41,410 nucleotides of DNA from Planctomycetota bacterium (lineage in GTDB: Bacteria > Planctomycetota > UBA1135 > UBA2386): assembly GCA_016794035.1 (NCBI GenBank), contig JAEUHS010000078.1, forward strand, positions 1 to 41,410, read 5' to 3'. The notes under the pieces were generated by a model that saw nothing but the letters and a program-made list of their open reading frames with translations, did no database searches and was not told the DNA's origin. This document shows, one piece after another, positions 7,375 through 18,764 of this stretch. The translations under genes and the position numbers were made by a program. Numbering within the stretch: the first letter of the stretch is position 1; the number at the start of each line of letters is the position of its first letter.

Positions 7375-8298
7375 TCAGAGGTCCCGCCTGGTGAACGTGC
7401 GGAAGCCGAGCCACAGGAACAACGCCGTCTGCAGCACGCAGCCGGCGACGGCCAGCGCGACCTGCACCGGATCGTCGTGGAACAGGCGCATCTGGAAGCC
7501 CCACGGCAGCACGTAGTTGACGTAGGCGGCGTACTCGTGCGCGCGCTGGCCGAGCAGCGCGAACAGCGGCACGCCGCTGATCACCAGCGAGGCGATCGTC
7601 AGCGACGCGAACGACGAGCCGAAGCCGGTCGAGATCCAGGCGCAGAGCGCGATGTAGGGCATCGACACGACGACCATCGCCACCGTGCCGTAGGCGCCCC
7701 AGCCGAGCAGCGCCGGCCACGGGTACAGCGACAGCTTCAGGCCCATGTAGCCGGTCACGGTCGTGCCGAGCAGCAACAGCACGATCACGAACGTCGCCAG
7801 CATGCCGAGCAGGCGGCCGAAGTAGATGCTGCTGCGATCCGTGCGCAGCAGCTGGTAGCGCAGCTGCCGCGAGCCGATGTCGCCGGAGTAGAGGTCGAAC
7901 GCGCCGAATGCGACCACCAGCGGCCAGCCGAACAACAGGATCAGGAAGATCGCGGACAACATGCCCGGCCGTTCGTCGAGCAGGTAGTCGGTCCAGGCGT
8001 CGGCGGCGCGGTCCGCCGCCGCATCCGGCTCGGTGCTGCTGGGCTTCAGCATCCACGCGATCACCGGCTTGCTGCGCTCGGTCAGCTCCTCGAGCACGCG
8101 CTGTCGCGCCTCCTGCGGGTCGCCGCTGCGCGAGTTCCTGGCGAACTGGTTCGCCGCCATCTCGACCGGCTGCAGCATCGTGTGCGCGACCAAGAGGCCG
8201 AACGACAGCGACAGCAGCAGGAACACGAGCCCGATGCCGCCGCGCACCGAGTAGCGCGCGGAGTACTTCGCGATCAGCAGGACGTGGCGGGTCTTCAC
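7375..8298 (-). CDS. ABC-2 type transporter permease
   Basis: 307 residues from a GTG at 8298. About six membrane segments with one large extracytoplasmic loop after the first helix (roughly residues 40-110), as in NosY-like ABC-2 permeases. The motif 'FDLYSGDIGSRQLRYQLLRTDRSSIYFGRLL' region (cytoplasmic loop) is typical of ABC-2 permeases and probably contacts the ATPase. It sits directly upstream of the ATP-binding subunit gene. Likely role: one half of an export or lipid/membrane-remodelling pump of unknown cargo. Confidence 0.85.
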   Translation of the reverse strand: MKTRHVLLIAKYSARYSVRGGIGLVFLLLSLSFGLLVAHTMLQPVEMAANQFARNSRSGDPQEARQRVLEELTERSKPVIAWMLKPSSTEPDAAADRAADAWTDYLLDERPGMLSAIFLILLFGWPLVVAFGAFDLYSGDIGSRQLRYQLLRTDRSSIYFGRLLGMLATFVIVLLLLGTTVTGYMGLKLSLYPWPALLGWGAYGTVAMVVVSMPYIALCAWISTGFGSSFASLTIASLVISGVPLFALLGQRAHEYAAYVNYVLPWGFQMRLFHDDPVQVALAVAGCVLQTALFLWLGFRTFTRRDL

Positions 8299-8320
8299 GG
8301 CGGCGGGAACGCGGGCGCGA

Positions 8321-8791
8321 TCAGCGCGTGAAGTCTTCCTTGAACGTGCCGTTCAACAGCGCCAGCGTCAGCACCGGGTAGACGAGGCCGATGATGGTGC
8401 CGATGTTGAAGCCGCCGCCGGCCTGCGAACTGACCATCACGCCCATCACCAGCGAGCTGACGATCGAGACGATCGCGTAGGCGTTGCCGAGCGTGCGGCC
8501 GAGGAACTTCTTCTGCTGCAGGTAGCCGATGCCCGACACGATCAGCAGGATCGCCGACACGGCGCCGAAGATCAGCATGGCGTAGAAGAAGCCGATGCCG
8601 ACCTGCTCCCAGGCCTTGGCCATCTCCTGCTGCGCCTCGGACGCTTCCTGGTTCTCGCCCGACTTCGCGGCCGCGTTGAGGAAGGCCATGACGGCCAGCA
8701 GGCCGACGGACCCGAGGATGCCGAAGCCGCCGAACACGAAGTTGATGACCGCGAGCGCCGTGAGCCCGCCTGGACGTTTCCCTTCCGACAT
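8321..8791 (-). CDS. Small four-helix membrane protein, function unknown
   Basis: 156 residues. After a short 'MSEGKRPGG' head come a helix 'LTALAVINFVFGGFGILGSV', a charged periplasmic stretch (residues 40-65) and three more helices, ending in a short charged tail. The start at 8791 is supported by a CGGAGG Shine-Dalgarno 7-8 bp upstream, one of the few clear ribosome sites in the window. It lies 22 bp upstream of the ABC permease and may be co-transcribed with the exporter. I do not recognise a family; the opening helix resembles many planctomycete conserved hypothetical membrane proteins. Confidence 0.75.
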   Translation of the reverse strand: MSEGKRPGGLTALAVINFVFGGFGILGSVGLLAVMAFLNAAAKSGENQEASEAQQEMAKAWEQVGIGFFYAMLIFGAVSAILLIVSGIGYLQQKKFLGRTLGNAYAIVSIVSSLVMGVMVSSQAGGGFNIGTIIGLVYPVLTLALLNGTFKEDFTR

Positions 8792-8897
8792 CTGAGAGCC
8801 TCCGAGAGTGGTGAGGTGCCGGCGCATTGGACGCCGCCGGCCGCGCAGGGCAAGCAGCTTCCCGGTTCTCGCGCCATCGTTCGTCGGCCGCGCGCCG

Positions 8898-8909
8898 TAG
8901 ACTGCCCCC
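8898..8909 (+). promoter_or_regulatory. -10-like box abutting the Dcp start codon (leaderless start)
   Basis: TAGACT (8898-8903) ends 6 bp before the ATG at 8910, the distance from a -10 box to +1. Transcription starting at the A of ATG would give a leaderless mRNA. No Shine-Dalgarno sequence is present. A -35 element is not obvious. Confidence 0.45.
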
Positions 8910-11075
8910 ATGCGACCGATATCCCATGCTGCCATCGTCGTCGCCGCGGCCATCGCGGCCTGTACCCCCTCGACCGGCCAGAATCCGACCATGCCGAAGA
9001 CTCCCGCACCCGCGACCGCCAGCAAGACCGACAACCCGTTCTTCACGCCGAGCCCGCTCGCCTACGGCACGCCGCCGTTCGACCGCATCACCGACGAACA
9101 CTACCTGCCCGCGTTCGAGGAGGGCATGCGGCAGCACGCGGCGGAGGTGCGCACGATCGCCGACAGCAAGCAGCCGCCGACGTTCGCCAACACGATCGAG
9201 GCGCTGGAGCGGAGCGGCGCCCTGCTGACGCGCGTGTCGAAGGTGTTCTTCAACCTGACCGAGTCGAACACGAACCCGAAGATCCAGGCGATCCAGTCGA
9301 CGGTCGCGCCGCTGCTGGCCGCGCACCAGGACACGATCTACCTCGACGCACCGCTGTTCGCCCGCATCCGTGCGATCCACGACGCGCGCGCCGAACTGAC
9401 CGAACCCGAGCAGCAGCGGCTGATCGAACGCTACCACACGAACTTCGTGCGCAACGGCGCGCTGCTCGGCCCCGCCGACCAGGCGCGGCTGCGCAAGATC
9501 AACGAGGAGCAGTCGACGCTGACGACGAAGTTCCAGGAGCGGCTGCTGGCCGACACCAAGGCGCTCGCGGTGCTGGTCGAGAACAAGGACCAGCTGCGCG
9601 GTCTCGACGACAGCGCGATCTCGGCCGCCGCCGACGCCGCCGCCGCGGCCGGCAAGCCGGGCAAGTTCCTGCTGCCGCTGCAGCTGCCGAGTTCGCAGGG
9701 CGTGCTGTCGTCGCTGCAGGATCGCGCCACGCGCCAGCGCGTCTACGAGGCGTCGCTGTCGCGCTGCGACCGCGGCAACGAGAACGACACCAAGGAGCTG
9801 GTGCTGCGGCTCGCGGCGCTGCGCGCCGAGCGCGCGCAGCTGCTCGGCTACCCGAACCACGCCGCCTACGTGCTCGCCGACCAGATGGCCGGCACGCCCG
9901 CGGCGGTGAACAAGATGCTGACCGGCATGGCGCCGGCGATCGTGCAGAAGGCCAACACCGAGGCCGCCGAGCTGCAGACCTGGCTCGACCAGAACGAGCC
10001 GGGCACCAGGCTGGCGCCGTGGGACTGGTCGTTCGTCGCCGAGCAGGTGCGCAAGCAGCGCTACGACTTCGACGAGGCCGAGGTGAAGCAGTACTTCGAG
10101 CTCGACTCGGTGCTGCAGAACGGCGTGTTCTTCATGGCCAGGCAGATGTACGGCATCGAGCTGCACGAGCGGAAGGACCTGCCGGTCTACCACCCCGACG
10201 TGCGCGTGTTCGAGGTGTTCGACGGCGCCACCGGAAATGGCGACGGCAGCTCGATCGGCCTGTTCTACGCCGACTACTACGCCAGGCCCGAGAAGCGCGG
10301 CGGCGCGTGGATGGACAACTTCGTCGACCAGAGCGGGCTGCTCGGCCAGAAGCCGGTGGTCGTCAACGTGCTCAGCATCGGCAAGCCGAGCGCCGGCCAG
10401 CCGACGCTGGTCACGTTCGACGAGGTCACCACGCTGTTCCACGAGTTCGGCCACGGCGTGCACGGGCTGTTCAGCAAGGTGCGCTACCCGATGATCTCGG
10501 GCACCTCGGTGCCGCGCGACTTCGTCGAGTTCCCGTCGCAGTTCCACGAGGACTTCGCCTTCGACCCCGCGGTGCTCGGCCGCTGCGCCAGGCACTGGCA
10601 GACCGGCGCGCCGATGCCCAAGGAGCTGATCGAGAAGGTCCGCCGCGCGCGCACGTTCGGCCAGGGCTTCGGCTCGCTCGAGTACATCGAGGCGGCGCTG
10701 CTCGACATGGCCTGGCACTCGCTGCCGGCCGGCACCGAGGTGAAGGACGTCGACGCGTTCGAAGCCGAGGCGCTGCGGAAGGCCGGCGTCGCGCACGCGC
10801 TGGTGCCGCCGCGCTACCGCACGACCTACTTCTCGCACGTCTGGCCCGGCGGCTACTCGGCCGGCTACTACGCCTACCTGTGGAGCGAGGCGCTGGCGGC
10901 CGACGCGTTCGCGGCGGTGATGGAACGCGGCGGCATGACCGGCGAGAACGGGGCGGCGTTCCGCGACGCGGTGCTGTCGCGCGGGCTGACGCGCGAGCCG
11001 ATGCAGATGTTCGCCGCGTTCCGCGGCCGCGAACTCGACACCCAGGCGCTGCTGCGGCGGCGCGGGCTGCTGTAG
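8910..11075 (+). CDS. dcp: M3 family zinc peptidase, peptidyl-dipeptidase Dcp
   Basis: 721 residues. The N-terminus is a short lipoprotein-like signal (VVAAAIAAC, Cys18), so the enzyme is probably periplasmic or membrane-tethered. The rest matches M3 oligopeptidases throughout: N-terminal helical lobe with 'NPFFTPSPLAYGTPPFD...ITDEHYLPAFEEGM', then the zinc site HEFGH at 511-515 with the downstream 'FVEFPSQFHEDF' glutamate helix and the substrate-binding 'HVWPGGYSAGYYAYLWS' segment near the C-terminus. Dcp removes dipeptides from the C-terminus of peptides. It is divergently transcribed from the small membrane protein and convergent with the next gene, so it is monocistronic. Confidence 0.95.
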   Translation: MRPISHAAIVVAAAIAACTPSTGQNPTMPKTPAPATASKTDNPFFTPSPLAYGTPPFDRITDEHYLPAFEEGMRQHAAEVRTIADSKQPPTFANTIEALERSGALLTRVSKVFFNLTESNTNPKIQAIQSTVAPLLAAHQDTIYLDAPLFARIRAIHDARAELTEPEQQRLIERYHTNFVRNGALLGPADQARLRKINEEQSTLTTKFQERLLADTKALAVLVENKDQLRGLDDSAISAAADAAAAAGKPGKFLLPLQLPSSQGVLSSLQDRATRQRVYEASLSRCDRGNENDTKELVLRLAALRAERAQLLGYPNHAAYVLADQMAGTPAAVNKMLTGMAPAIVQKANTEAAELQTWLDQNEPGTRLAPWDWSFVAEQVRKQRYDFDEAEVKQYFELDSVLQNGVFFMARQMYGIELHERKDLPVYHPDVRVFEVFDGATGNGDGSSIGLFYADYYARPEKRGGAWMDNFVDQSGLLGQKPVVVNVLSIGKPSAGQPTLVTFDEVTTLFHEFGHGVHGLFSKVRYPMISGTSVPRDFVEFPSQFHEDFAFDPAVLGRCARHWQTGAPMPKELIEKVRRARTFGQGFGSLEYIEAALLDMAWHSLPAGTEVKDVDAFEAEALRKAGVAHALVPPRYRTTYFSHVWPGGYSAGYYAYLWSEALAADAFAAVMERGGMTGENGAAFRDAVLSRGLTREPMQMFAAFRGRELDTQALLRRRGLL

Positions 11076-11085
11076 TCGGTCGCGA

Positions 11086-12285
11086 TCAGGTCGCCGGCGC
11101 GCGGCACCACCAGCGCGCCAGCGCCCAGCCGGACAGCCAGACCGCGGCCAGCAGCGCGTAGATCACCAGCAGGATCGGCCACACCGCCGGCAACCACTCG
11201 GTGACGACGCGGATCAGGTCGCGCGGCGGGAAGCCGAACGCCGCCAGTCGCTCGACCAGCTCGTGCGCCGGCGCCGGCACGCCGCGCTGCCACGGCGGCC
11301 ACAACGACAGCGCGGCGACCGTGGCGGCGACGAGCGCCACGTAGGCGCGGCGGTGACCGGCGGCGACGAAGCGCGCCGACGCCAGCACGAACGGCAGCAC
11401 CAGCAGGTTCGCGTGGCGCGAGTAGTCGTAGGCGATCGACAGGATCGTGCCGACCGCGAGCACGACCAGCCACAGCTGCCAGCGTTCGCGCCCCGAGGCC
11501 CGCGTGTGCTGGTGCCACGCCAGCACGGCGACGAGCGGCCCGAACGTCAGCAGCCAGTGCGCGAGCGCCATCAGCCACATCGCCAGCGCGCCCCATGGGA
11601 ACAACGGGTGGGCGAGGAAGAAGTCGGCCGCGAACTGCGGCTGCGCGACCGCGCGCACCGCCAGGTAGAACGCCCCGTACGCGACCATCACGGCGACGAG
11701 CCAGACGAGATCCCGCCGCCACGCCGCGTCCTCGCGGCGCCGCAGGAACCACAGCCACGGCAGCAGGAACACCGACAGCTCGTGCGTCGTCAGGCTGGCG
11801 AGGAACAGCGACCAGAACACGGCCCGGTGCCGCGCGCAGATCGCCATCAGCAGGAACAGCGCGAAGCCGAGCGGATCGCAGTAGCCGACCCAGTGCTGCT
11901 TGTACATCTGCACCGGCGCCGTGACCGCGACCGCCAGCGCCACCAGCGCCGCGTCGAACCGCGCGGTGCCCAGCCGCCGCGCGTAGAGGAACACGCACGC
12001 CAGCATCACCACGTGCAGGCCGCGCACGAACACCACGAACCGCTCGCCACCCATGCCGGTCAGGTAGGCGAGCAGCGACGCGAGGATGCGGTGCGGGAAC
12101 CGGCCGTGGAGCGCCGCCGGGTCGGTGGACATCTGCTGCCACTCGAGACCGAAGCCCTTCGGCGCCGGCTCGGGCCACACCAGCGCACACGACAGCGCGT
12201 AGACGACCGCCGCCACGCAGAGCGCCAGCACGACCTCGGCCAGTGCCGACCGCACGGGCGCACCGGAAGGGGGCTCTGTGTCCAT
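11086..12285 (-). CDS. Polytopic membrane protein, possibly GT-C-like
   Basis: 399 residues with about ten membrane helices. The first extracytoplasmic loop (residues 40-70) carries 'GLEWQQMSTDPAALHGRFPH', and a later loop contains 'QHWVGYCDPLGFAL' and 'TTHELSVFLLPWLW'. Overall shape (first helix, acidic loop, many helices) resembles GT-C fold membrane glycosyltransferases, but I see no decisive catalytic motif. It is convergent with dcp (10-bp gap) and divergent from the DUF2142-like gene, which has the same general architecture. Function unknown. Confidence 0.7.
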   Translation of the reverse strand: MDTEPPSGAPVRSALAEVVLALCVAAVVYALSCALVWPEPAPKGFGLEWQQMSTDPAALHGRFPHRILASLLAYLTGMGGERFVVFVRGLHVVMLACVFLYARRLGTARFDAALVALAVAVTAPVQMYKQHWVGYCDPLGFALFLLMAICARHRAVFWSLFLASLTTHELSVFLLPWLWFLRRREDAAWRRDLVWLVAVMVAYGAFYLAVRAVAQPQFAADFFLAHPLFPWGALAMWLMALAHWLLTFGPLVAVLAWHQHTRASGRERWQLWLVVLAVGTILSIAYDYSRHANLLVLPFVLASARFVAAGHRRAYVALVAATVAALSLWPPWQRGVPAPAHELVERLAAFGFPPRDLIRVVTEWLPAVWPILLVIYALLAAVWLSGWALARWWCRAPAT

Positions 12286-12439
12286 GTCTTGGTCGACGGG
12301 GCGCCGCCGCGCGCGCGGACCCTACGTCGACCCCCTACGGCGGTCAAGGCGAGCGCGGCGGCCGCCGAAGGACCGGACGCTGGCATCGCGCCGACGCCCA
12401 ACCCCAACGCCCCCATGGCCGCGGTGGCCCGACACCGCG

Positions 12440-12452
12440 TAGAGTGCGCGCC
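12440..12452 (+). promoter_or_regulatory. -10-like box abutting a GTG start (leaderless start)
   Basis: TAGAGT (12440-12445) is separated by 7 bp from the GTG at 12453, the same arrangement as in front of dcp. It supports both the GTG choice and a leaderless transcript. No ribosome-binding site is visible. Confidence 0.45.
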
Positions 12453-14108
12453 GTGACCCGCCGCCCGTTGCTCTGGCTCGCCCTCGCCTGCCACCTGTTC
12501 TTCGCGACGGGCTATCTGCTGCAGACGCCGAGCTTCGAAGGTCCCGACGAGATCGCGCACTACCAGTACGCGTGGCACCTCGCCAACACCGGCGAACTGC
12601 CGCTGGCCGTCGGCTACGCCTACCCGCTGGGCCGTTCGCCGCTGGACGAGGAGGTGCTCGCGCACCACCCGCCGCTCTACTACGCGATGCTCGCCGCGGT
12701 GCTGGTCGCCGCGGACGCGACCGACACCATCGGCAGCACGCTGCCCAATCCCGAGTTCGGCCGCGGCAGCGCGCTGCGCTGGCTGCACGGCGGCGACGAA
12801 CTGCCGCCGCGCGCGGTCGACCAGTTCGTGCTGTCGGCGCTGCGCTTCCTGTCGGTGCTGCTCGGCGTGCTGTCGCTGCTGGCCGTGCACCGGCTCGGGC
12901 AGGTCACCTGCCCCGAACGGCCGGTGGTCGCGGACCTGGCGACGCTGGTGGTCGCCTGCCTGCCGATGTGGTCGTTCCAGCACGCGGTGCTGACCAACGA
13001 CAACCTCGTCACGCTGCTGTTCACCGCGACGCTGGTCGTGCTGGTGCGCGCGGCGCGGCGGCGCAACCTGTCGATGGAACGCGCCGTGCTGCTCGGCGTG
13101 CTGCTGGGCCTGGCGATGCTGACCAAGGCGTCGGCGGTGTTCCTGGTCGCGGTCGGGATGCTGGTGTTCGCGTGGATCGTCGTGCGGCAGCGGCGCGCCG
13201 CCGTGCCCGCCGCGGTGGCGCTGCTGATCACCGGCGCGCTCTGCGCCCCGATGCTGTGGCACAACTGGACGCTGTACGGCGCCCCGCTGGCGCTGCGCGC
13301 GCGCGACCCGGGCTCGGTCGACGGCGCCGCCGCCTACGACTGGAGCTGGCTGCGCGACGACGCGGCCGTGATCTGGATCGGCGCGTTCTTCGCGGGCCTG
13401 GCGATCGTCGGCCTGTTCGCGCACCGCTTCGGTCGCCAGCGCCAGACGCTGCCGCAGCCGTTCTGGCTGCTGATCGCCTCGTGCGTGCTGGTGTTCACCG
13501 GCACCGCGTGGTCGAGCCCGTGGGCGCTGCAGCCACCGGTGCGGCTGCTGTTCCCCGCGATCGGCCCGGTCGCCGTGCTCGCGGCGGCCGGACTCGTGCA
13601 CCTCGGCGCGCTGGTGCCGCTGCCGGCGGCGGCGAGGTGGCTCTGCGTGGTGCCGCCCGCCGTGGCGCTGTGGTTCCTGTTCGGCTGGTTCGCGCCGCAG
13701 TTCCACGCCTCGCTGGCGCCGGCGCCGCCGCGCTTCGCCACGCTGGTCGGCGGCATCCTCAGCGAGGACTCCGATCCGGGCATCGCCTGGGTGTCGACGC
13801 CGTCGGACGCGCCGCTGGTCGCGCCGCCGACGCTGCGCTGGCACGACCCCGCCGCCGGTCAGAACGAGCACTACTCGCTCTACGCCTACGACGACGACGG
13901 CCGCATCTGGCTGGCGAGCTACGAACAGCACCAGCTGGAGCTGAGCGGCGACAGCGTGACCCTGCCGGACGCCGTGTGGACGCTGCTGCCGACCGACCGC
14001 GACGTCCTGCTGCAGCTGCGCTGCATTCCCGACTGGAGCGTCGGCGAACGCCGCGAGTGGATGCCGATCAGCGCGCCGCTGCGCGTGCGGCGCGTCGCCG
14101 CGCCCTGA
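12453..14108 (+). CDS. GT-C type membrane glycosyltransferase, DUF2142/PMT-like
   Basis: 551 residues from GTG at 12453, chosen because the TAGAGT box lies immediately upstream and the hydrophobic first helix begins at residue 5. The first outer loop contains 'PSFEGPDEIAHYQYAWHLA', the acidic 'PDE..H' motif typical of DUF2142 and related polyprenyl-phosphate-sugar-dependent glycosyltransferases; 'AHHPPLYYAML' follows. About 11 helices, then a soluble C-terminal domain (residues ~420-551) facing outside. Predicted role: transfer of a sugar from a lipid carrier to an envelope acceptor; donor and acceptor are unknown. It is the only member of its transcription unit. Confidence 0.78.
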   Translation: MTRRPLLWLALACHLFFATGYLLQTPSFEGPDEIAHYQYAWHLANTGELPLAVGYAYPLGRSPLDEEVLAHHPPLYYAMLAAVLVAADATDTIGSTLPNPEFGRGSALRWLHGGDELPPRAVDQFVLSALRFLSVLLGVLSLLAVHRLGQVTCPERPVVADLATLVVACLPMWSFQHAVLTNDNLVTLLFTATLVVLVRAARRRNLSMERAVLLGVLLGLAMLTKASAVFLVAVGMLVFAWIVVRQRRAAVPAAVALLITGALCAPMLWHNWTLYGAPLALRARDPGSVDGAAAYDWSWLRDDAAVIWIGAFFAGLAIVGLFAHRFGRQRQTLPQPFWLLIASCVLVFTGTAWSSPWALQPPVRLLFPAIGPVAVLAAAGLVHLGALVPLPAAARWLCVVPPAVALWFLFGWFAPQFHASLAPAPPRFATLVGGILSEDSDPGIAWVSTPSDAPLVAPPTLRWHDPAAGQNEHYSLYAYDDDGRIWLASYEQHQLELSGDSVTLPDAVWTLLPTDRDVLLQLRCIPDWSVGERREWMPISAPLRVRRVAAP

Positions 14109-14109
14109 T

Positions 14110-14150
14110 CCGCCGACCGACCGAAACCGGGCCTGCGGGCCGGTCGGCGG
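14110..14150 (+). terminator. GC-rich hairpin after the GT-C gene
   Basis: CCGCCGACC (14110-14118) pairs perfectly with GGTCGGCGG (14142-14150), two bases after the stop codon; the 23-nt loop can form a further small stem. There is no U-tract, as for all terminator-like hairpins in this window. Confidence 0.55.
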
Positions 14151-14318
14151 CGCGCCGGCGACGGATCCGTCCGCGGGCGGACCGGAGCCGGTGCACGGCG
14201 TCGCGATCGTGTCGTGCACGCGCGATGGCGCCCGCCGCGTCCGCCGGGGTACGGCGTCGGGCGGCCGACGCTGCGTCCGGCGCCGAAGCACACCCTGCCA
14301 CCGCGGCGCCCGCCCCGC

Positions 14319-14324
14319 TACCAT
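14319..14324 (+). promoter_or_regulatory. Putative -10 box of lepA
   Basis: GCTACCAT carries a TACCAT box identical to that proposed for tRNA-Pro. Initiation near 14331 would give a leader of about 66 nt before the GTG of lepA. The 14109-14396 gap otherwise holds only the terminator hairpin and a perfect ACGGATCCGT palindrome at 14161-14170. Confidence 0.35.
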
Positions 14325-14396
14325 CCTCGCCCCCCTGTTCGCGCTGGCACCCGCGCCGGCCGCCGACGACACTGCACCCGACCGCCGCCACCTGAC

Positions 14397-16208
<1,812 letters not shown>

Positions 16209-16211
16209 GGC

Positions 16212-17882
16212 ATGGCAGAAGCGAGCAGTGAGTCGGCGACCATCGCGGCAGCCGATGCGGCGGTGGCCGTGGCCACCGGTGGCGGCAAGACCAGGAAGAC
16301 CCCGACCATGGGCCCGATCCGCACCAACCTCGAGGCGTTCGGCGTCGCGATCCTCGCCGCCGTGCTGCTGAAGTGGTTCTGCATCGAGGCCTACCAGATC
16401 CCGACGTCGTCGATGCAGCCGACGCTGATGGGCAGCAGCGAGGCGCAGGTGTTCGATCGCATCCTGGTCGACAAGTTCCTGCCGACGATCCGCGAGCCGA
16501 AGCGCTGGGACATCACGGTGTTCCAGTACCCGCTGCAGAAGAACCAGCTCTACGTCAAGCGCATCGGCGGCATGCCGAACGACCGCCTGCACATCGCCGG
16601 CGGCAACCTCTACCAGGTCGCCGACCAGGACGGCGTGCGCAGCTACACGATCCTGCGCAAGCCCGACGACCTGCAGCAGGAGATGTGGAAGAACGTCTAT
16701 CCGGCGCGGCGCCTGGTGCGGGCCGAGAGCAAGGGCCTCGGCAACTCGTGGGGCGGCTCGCCGACCAGCGCGTTCGGCGAGGACGACGCCGGCTTCACGG
16801 CGACGCTCGACGGCGGCAACGCGCGGCTGTTCTTCCGCGACGAGGACGACGCCGGCTTCGTCGACCGCGTCTGGGACGGCTATCCCGAGGCGACGGCGCG
16901 CGCGATCCGCGAGAAGACCGGCCTGCAGCGGCCGCAGGAGATCGTTCCCGACGCGCGCCTGCGCGTGCTCGTGAACCCCGAACGCGCGCTCGACGAACTG
17001 TCGCTCGAGATCGAGGTGCGGCGGCCCGGCCAGGACCGGCTGACCTTCGCGCTGGTCACCGGCGGCGGCAAGGCGAAGCTGCAGGTGCGGTCCAAGGGCA
17101 CGCAGGTGCTCGGCGAATCGCCCGAGTTCGCGTTCGAACTGGCGACCGGCACCGGCACCGAGGTCGGCTTCGCGCACGTCGACGACCAGATGATCGCCTG
17201 GCGCGACGGCGCCGAACTGCAGCGCTTCGACACCGCCGCATGGGCCTGCCGCGACGGCTGCGAACTGGGCGAGGTCAAGGGCGTGCGGCAGGAGCACTGC
17301 GTGGTGCCGCAGATCGCGCTGAAGGGCAAGGGCCGGGTCCGCCTCGACGACCTGCGGCTCGATCGCGACCAGCACTACACCCGGGCCGGCGCGCCCGACG
17401 TGGTCGAAGTGCCGGACGGTCACTACTTCATGATGGGCGACAACACGCTGCAGTCGATCGACTCGCGCGACTGGACCGCGGTGACGATCGGCGTCGACCA
17501 GGACAACCGGGTCGTGCCGCCGGACACGCCCGGCGCCCGCGTCGTACGCGGCAACAAGCGCGCGATGCCGCTGGAGCAGCCGCCGGACCGCGACGAGACG
17601 CCGATCGGCATCCCGAGCGAGCACTGCATCGTCATGATCGACGAGTTCGGCGAGATCCTGCGGCTCGGCGCCGAGGTCGGCCCCGACTGGGGCCGCAACG
17701 TCAGCTTCCTCGCACCCGGCGCCCAGGACGGCCGCCACGACTGGAACGCGCCGGAGACCAAGGTGGCGTTCGTGCCGCGCGACGACATCCAGGGCCGCGC
17801 GATCCTGGTGTTCTATCCGTCGCGTCCGCTCGCCTGGCTGTTCGGCAGCAACTGGCCCGGCCGGTTCGGCTTCGTGCGATGA
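16212..17882 (+). CDS. lepB: Signal peptidase I with a large internal insertion
   Basis: 556 residues versus roughly 180-330 for most signal peptidases I. A 35-residue cytoplasmic tail is followed by one membrane anchor (about 41-59). The catalytic serine lies in IPTSSMQPT (Ser67) and the general-base lysine in [11 protein letters not shown] (Lys116). Box E, '[15 protein letters not shown]', appears only at residues 407-421, so about 280 residues (roughly 130-405) are inserted between boxes D and E. The insert contains acidic, beta-rich sequence including '[15 protein letters not shown]' and a Cys pair, CRDGC. The enzyme cleaves signal peptides at the outer face of the cytoplasmic membrane. 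Its stop overlaps the lptB start (ATGA), implying coupling. The insert could dock substrates or other secretion components; this is inference. Confidence 0.93.
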   Translation: MAEASSESATIAAADAAVAVATGGGKTRKTPTMGPIRTNLEAFGVAILAAVLLKWFCIEAYQIPTSSMQPTLMGSSEAQVFDRILVDKFLPTIREPKRWDITVFQYPLQKNQLYVKRIGGMPNDRLHIAGGNLYQVADQDGVRSYTILRKPDDLQQEMWKNVYPARRLVRAESKGLGNSWGGSPTSAFGEDDAGFTATLDGGNARLFFRDEDDAGFVDRVWDGYPEATARAIREKTGLQRPQEIVPDARLRVLVNPERALDELSLEIEVRRPGQDRLTFALVTGGGKAKLQVRSKGTQVLGESPEFAFELATGTGTEVGFAHVDDQMIAWRDGAELQRFDTAAWACRDGCELGEVKGVRQEHCVVPQIALKGKGRVRLDDLRLDRDQHYTRAGAPDVVEVPDGHYFMMGDNTLQSIDSRDWTAVTIGVDQDNRVVPPDTPGARVVRGNKRAMPLEQPPDRDETPIGIPSEHCIVMIDEFGEILRLGAEVGPDWGRNVSFLAPGAQDGRHDWNAPETKVAFVPRDDIQGRAILVFYPSRPLAWLFGSNWPGRFGFVR

Positions 17883-18679
17883 GCGACGCCGGCGCCGACC
17901 CGGTCGCCGCGCCCGGCGACGAGATCCTGCGCACCAACGCGCTGGTCAAGGCCTACGGCGGCCGCCGCGTCGTCGACCAGGTCAGCATCCACGTGCGCGA
18001 AGGCGAGATCGTCGGCCTGCTCGGCCCGAACGGCGCCGGCAAGACCACGACGTTCCGCATGGTCGTCGGCATGGTCACGCCGGACGCCGGCACCGTGACG
18101 CTCGGCGGCCGCGACGTGACCAGGCAGCCGATGTACCGCCGCGCGCGCCGCGGCCTCGGCTACCTCGCGCAGCAGGAGTCGGTGTTCAAGAAGATGTCGG
18201 CGATCGACAACATCCGCTGTGTGCTCGAGGCGCGCGGCATGCGCAGGAAGGCACGCGACGAACGGGCGCGCGCGCTGCTGCACGACCTGCAGCTGACCCA
18301 CGTCGCCGACTCGATCGCCGAGACGATGTCGGGCGGCGAGAAGCGGCGGCTCGAGATCGCCCGCGCGCTGGCGACCGAGCCGGCGCTGTTGCTGCTCGAC
18401 GAGCCGTTCGCCGGCGTCGACCCGATCACCGTCGAGGAGATCCAGCAGATCCTCGGCGCGCTGGCGCGCACCGGCATCGCGATCCTGATCACCGAGCACA
18501 ACGTGATCGCCACGCTGCGCATCACCCATCGCGCCTACATCATCAACCAGGGCAACGTGATCGCCGAAGGCGACGCCCAGGCGATCGTCAACGACGAACA
18601 GGTGCGCCGCGTCTACCTCGGCAGCTCGTTCGGCGAAGGCATCACCGAAGAGGAAGAGCGCGGGCTCGAACTGGACTGA
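17879..18679 (+). CDS. lptB: LPS export system ATP-binding protein LptB
   Basis: 266 residues. ABC ATPase with Walker [13 protein letters not shown]-loop '[10 protein letters not shown]', signature MSGGEKRR, Walker [14 protein letters not shown] and H-loop ITEHNV. The '[13 protein letters not shown]', '[14 protein letters not shown]' and '[13 protein letters not shown]' stretches are diagnostic of LptB rather than other ABC ATPases. LptB powers extraction of lipopolysaccharide from the inner membrane with LptFG, indicating a diderm envelope with an LPS-like lipid. It overlaps lepB by 4 bp. The C-terminus is acidic ([10 protein letters not shown]). Confidence 0.95.
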   Translation: MSDAGADPVAAPGDEILRTNALVKAYGGRRVVDQVSIHVREGEIVGLLGPNGAGKTTTFRMVVGMVTPDAGTVTLGGRDVTRQPMYRRARRGLGYLAQQESVFKKMSAIDNIRCVLEARGMRRKARDERARALLHDLQLTHVADSIAETMSGGEKRRLEIARALATEPALLLLDEPFAGVDPITVEEIQQILGALARTGIAILITEHNVIATLRITHRAYIINQGNVIAEGDAQAIVNDEQVRRVYLGSSFGEGITEEEERGLELD

Positions 18680-18704
18680 GCGGGTCGTTCCCGATGCCGC
18701 CGCC

Positions 18705-18724
18705 GCGCGGTGTTCGCGCCGCGC
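18705..18724. terminator. Hairpin between convergent lptB and DinB-like genes
   Basis: GCGCGG (18705-18710) and CCGCGC (18719-18724) enclose an 8-nt loop, in the only 85-bp gap between two convergent genes; it could serve both directions. No U-tract. Confidence 0.45.
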
Positions 18725-18764
18725 ACGCAGCTGCGGCAGCTCGCCGACTCGCCGCCCGGATCGC

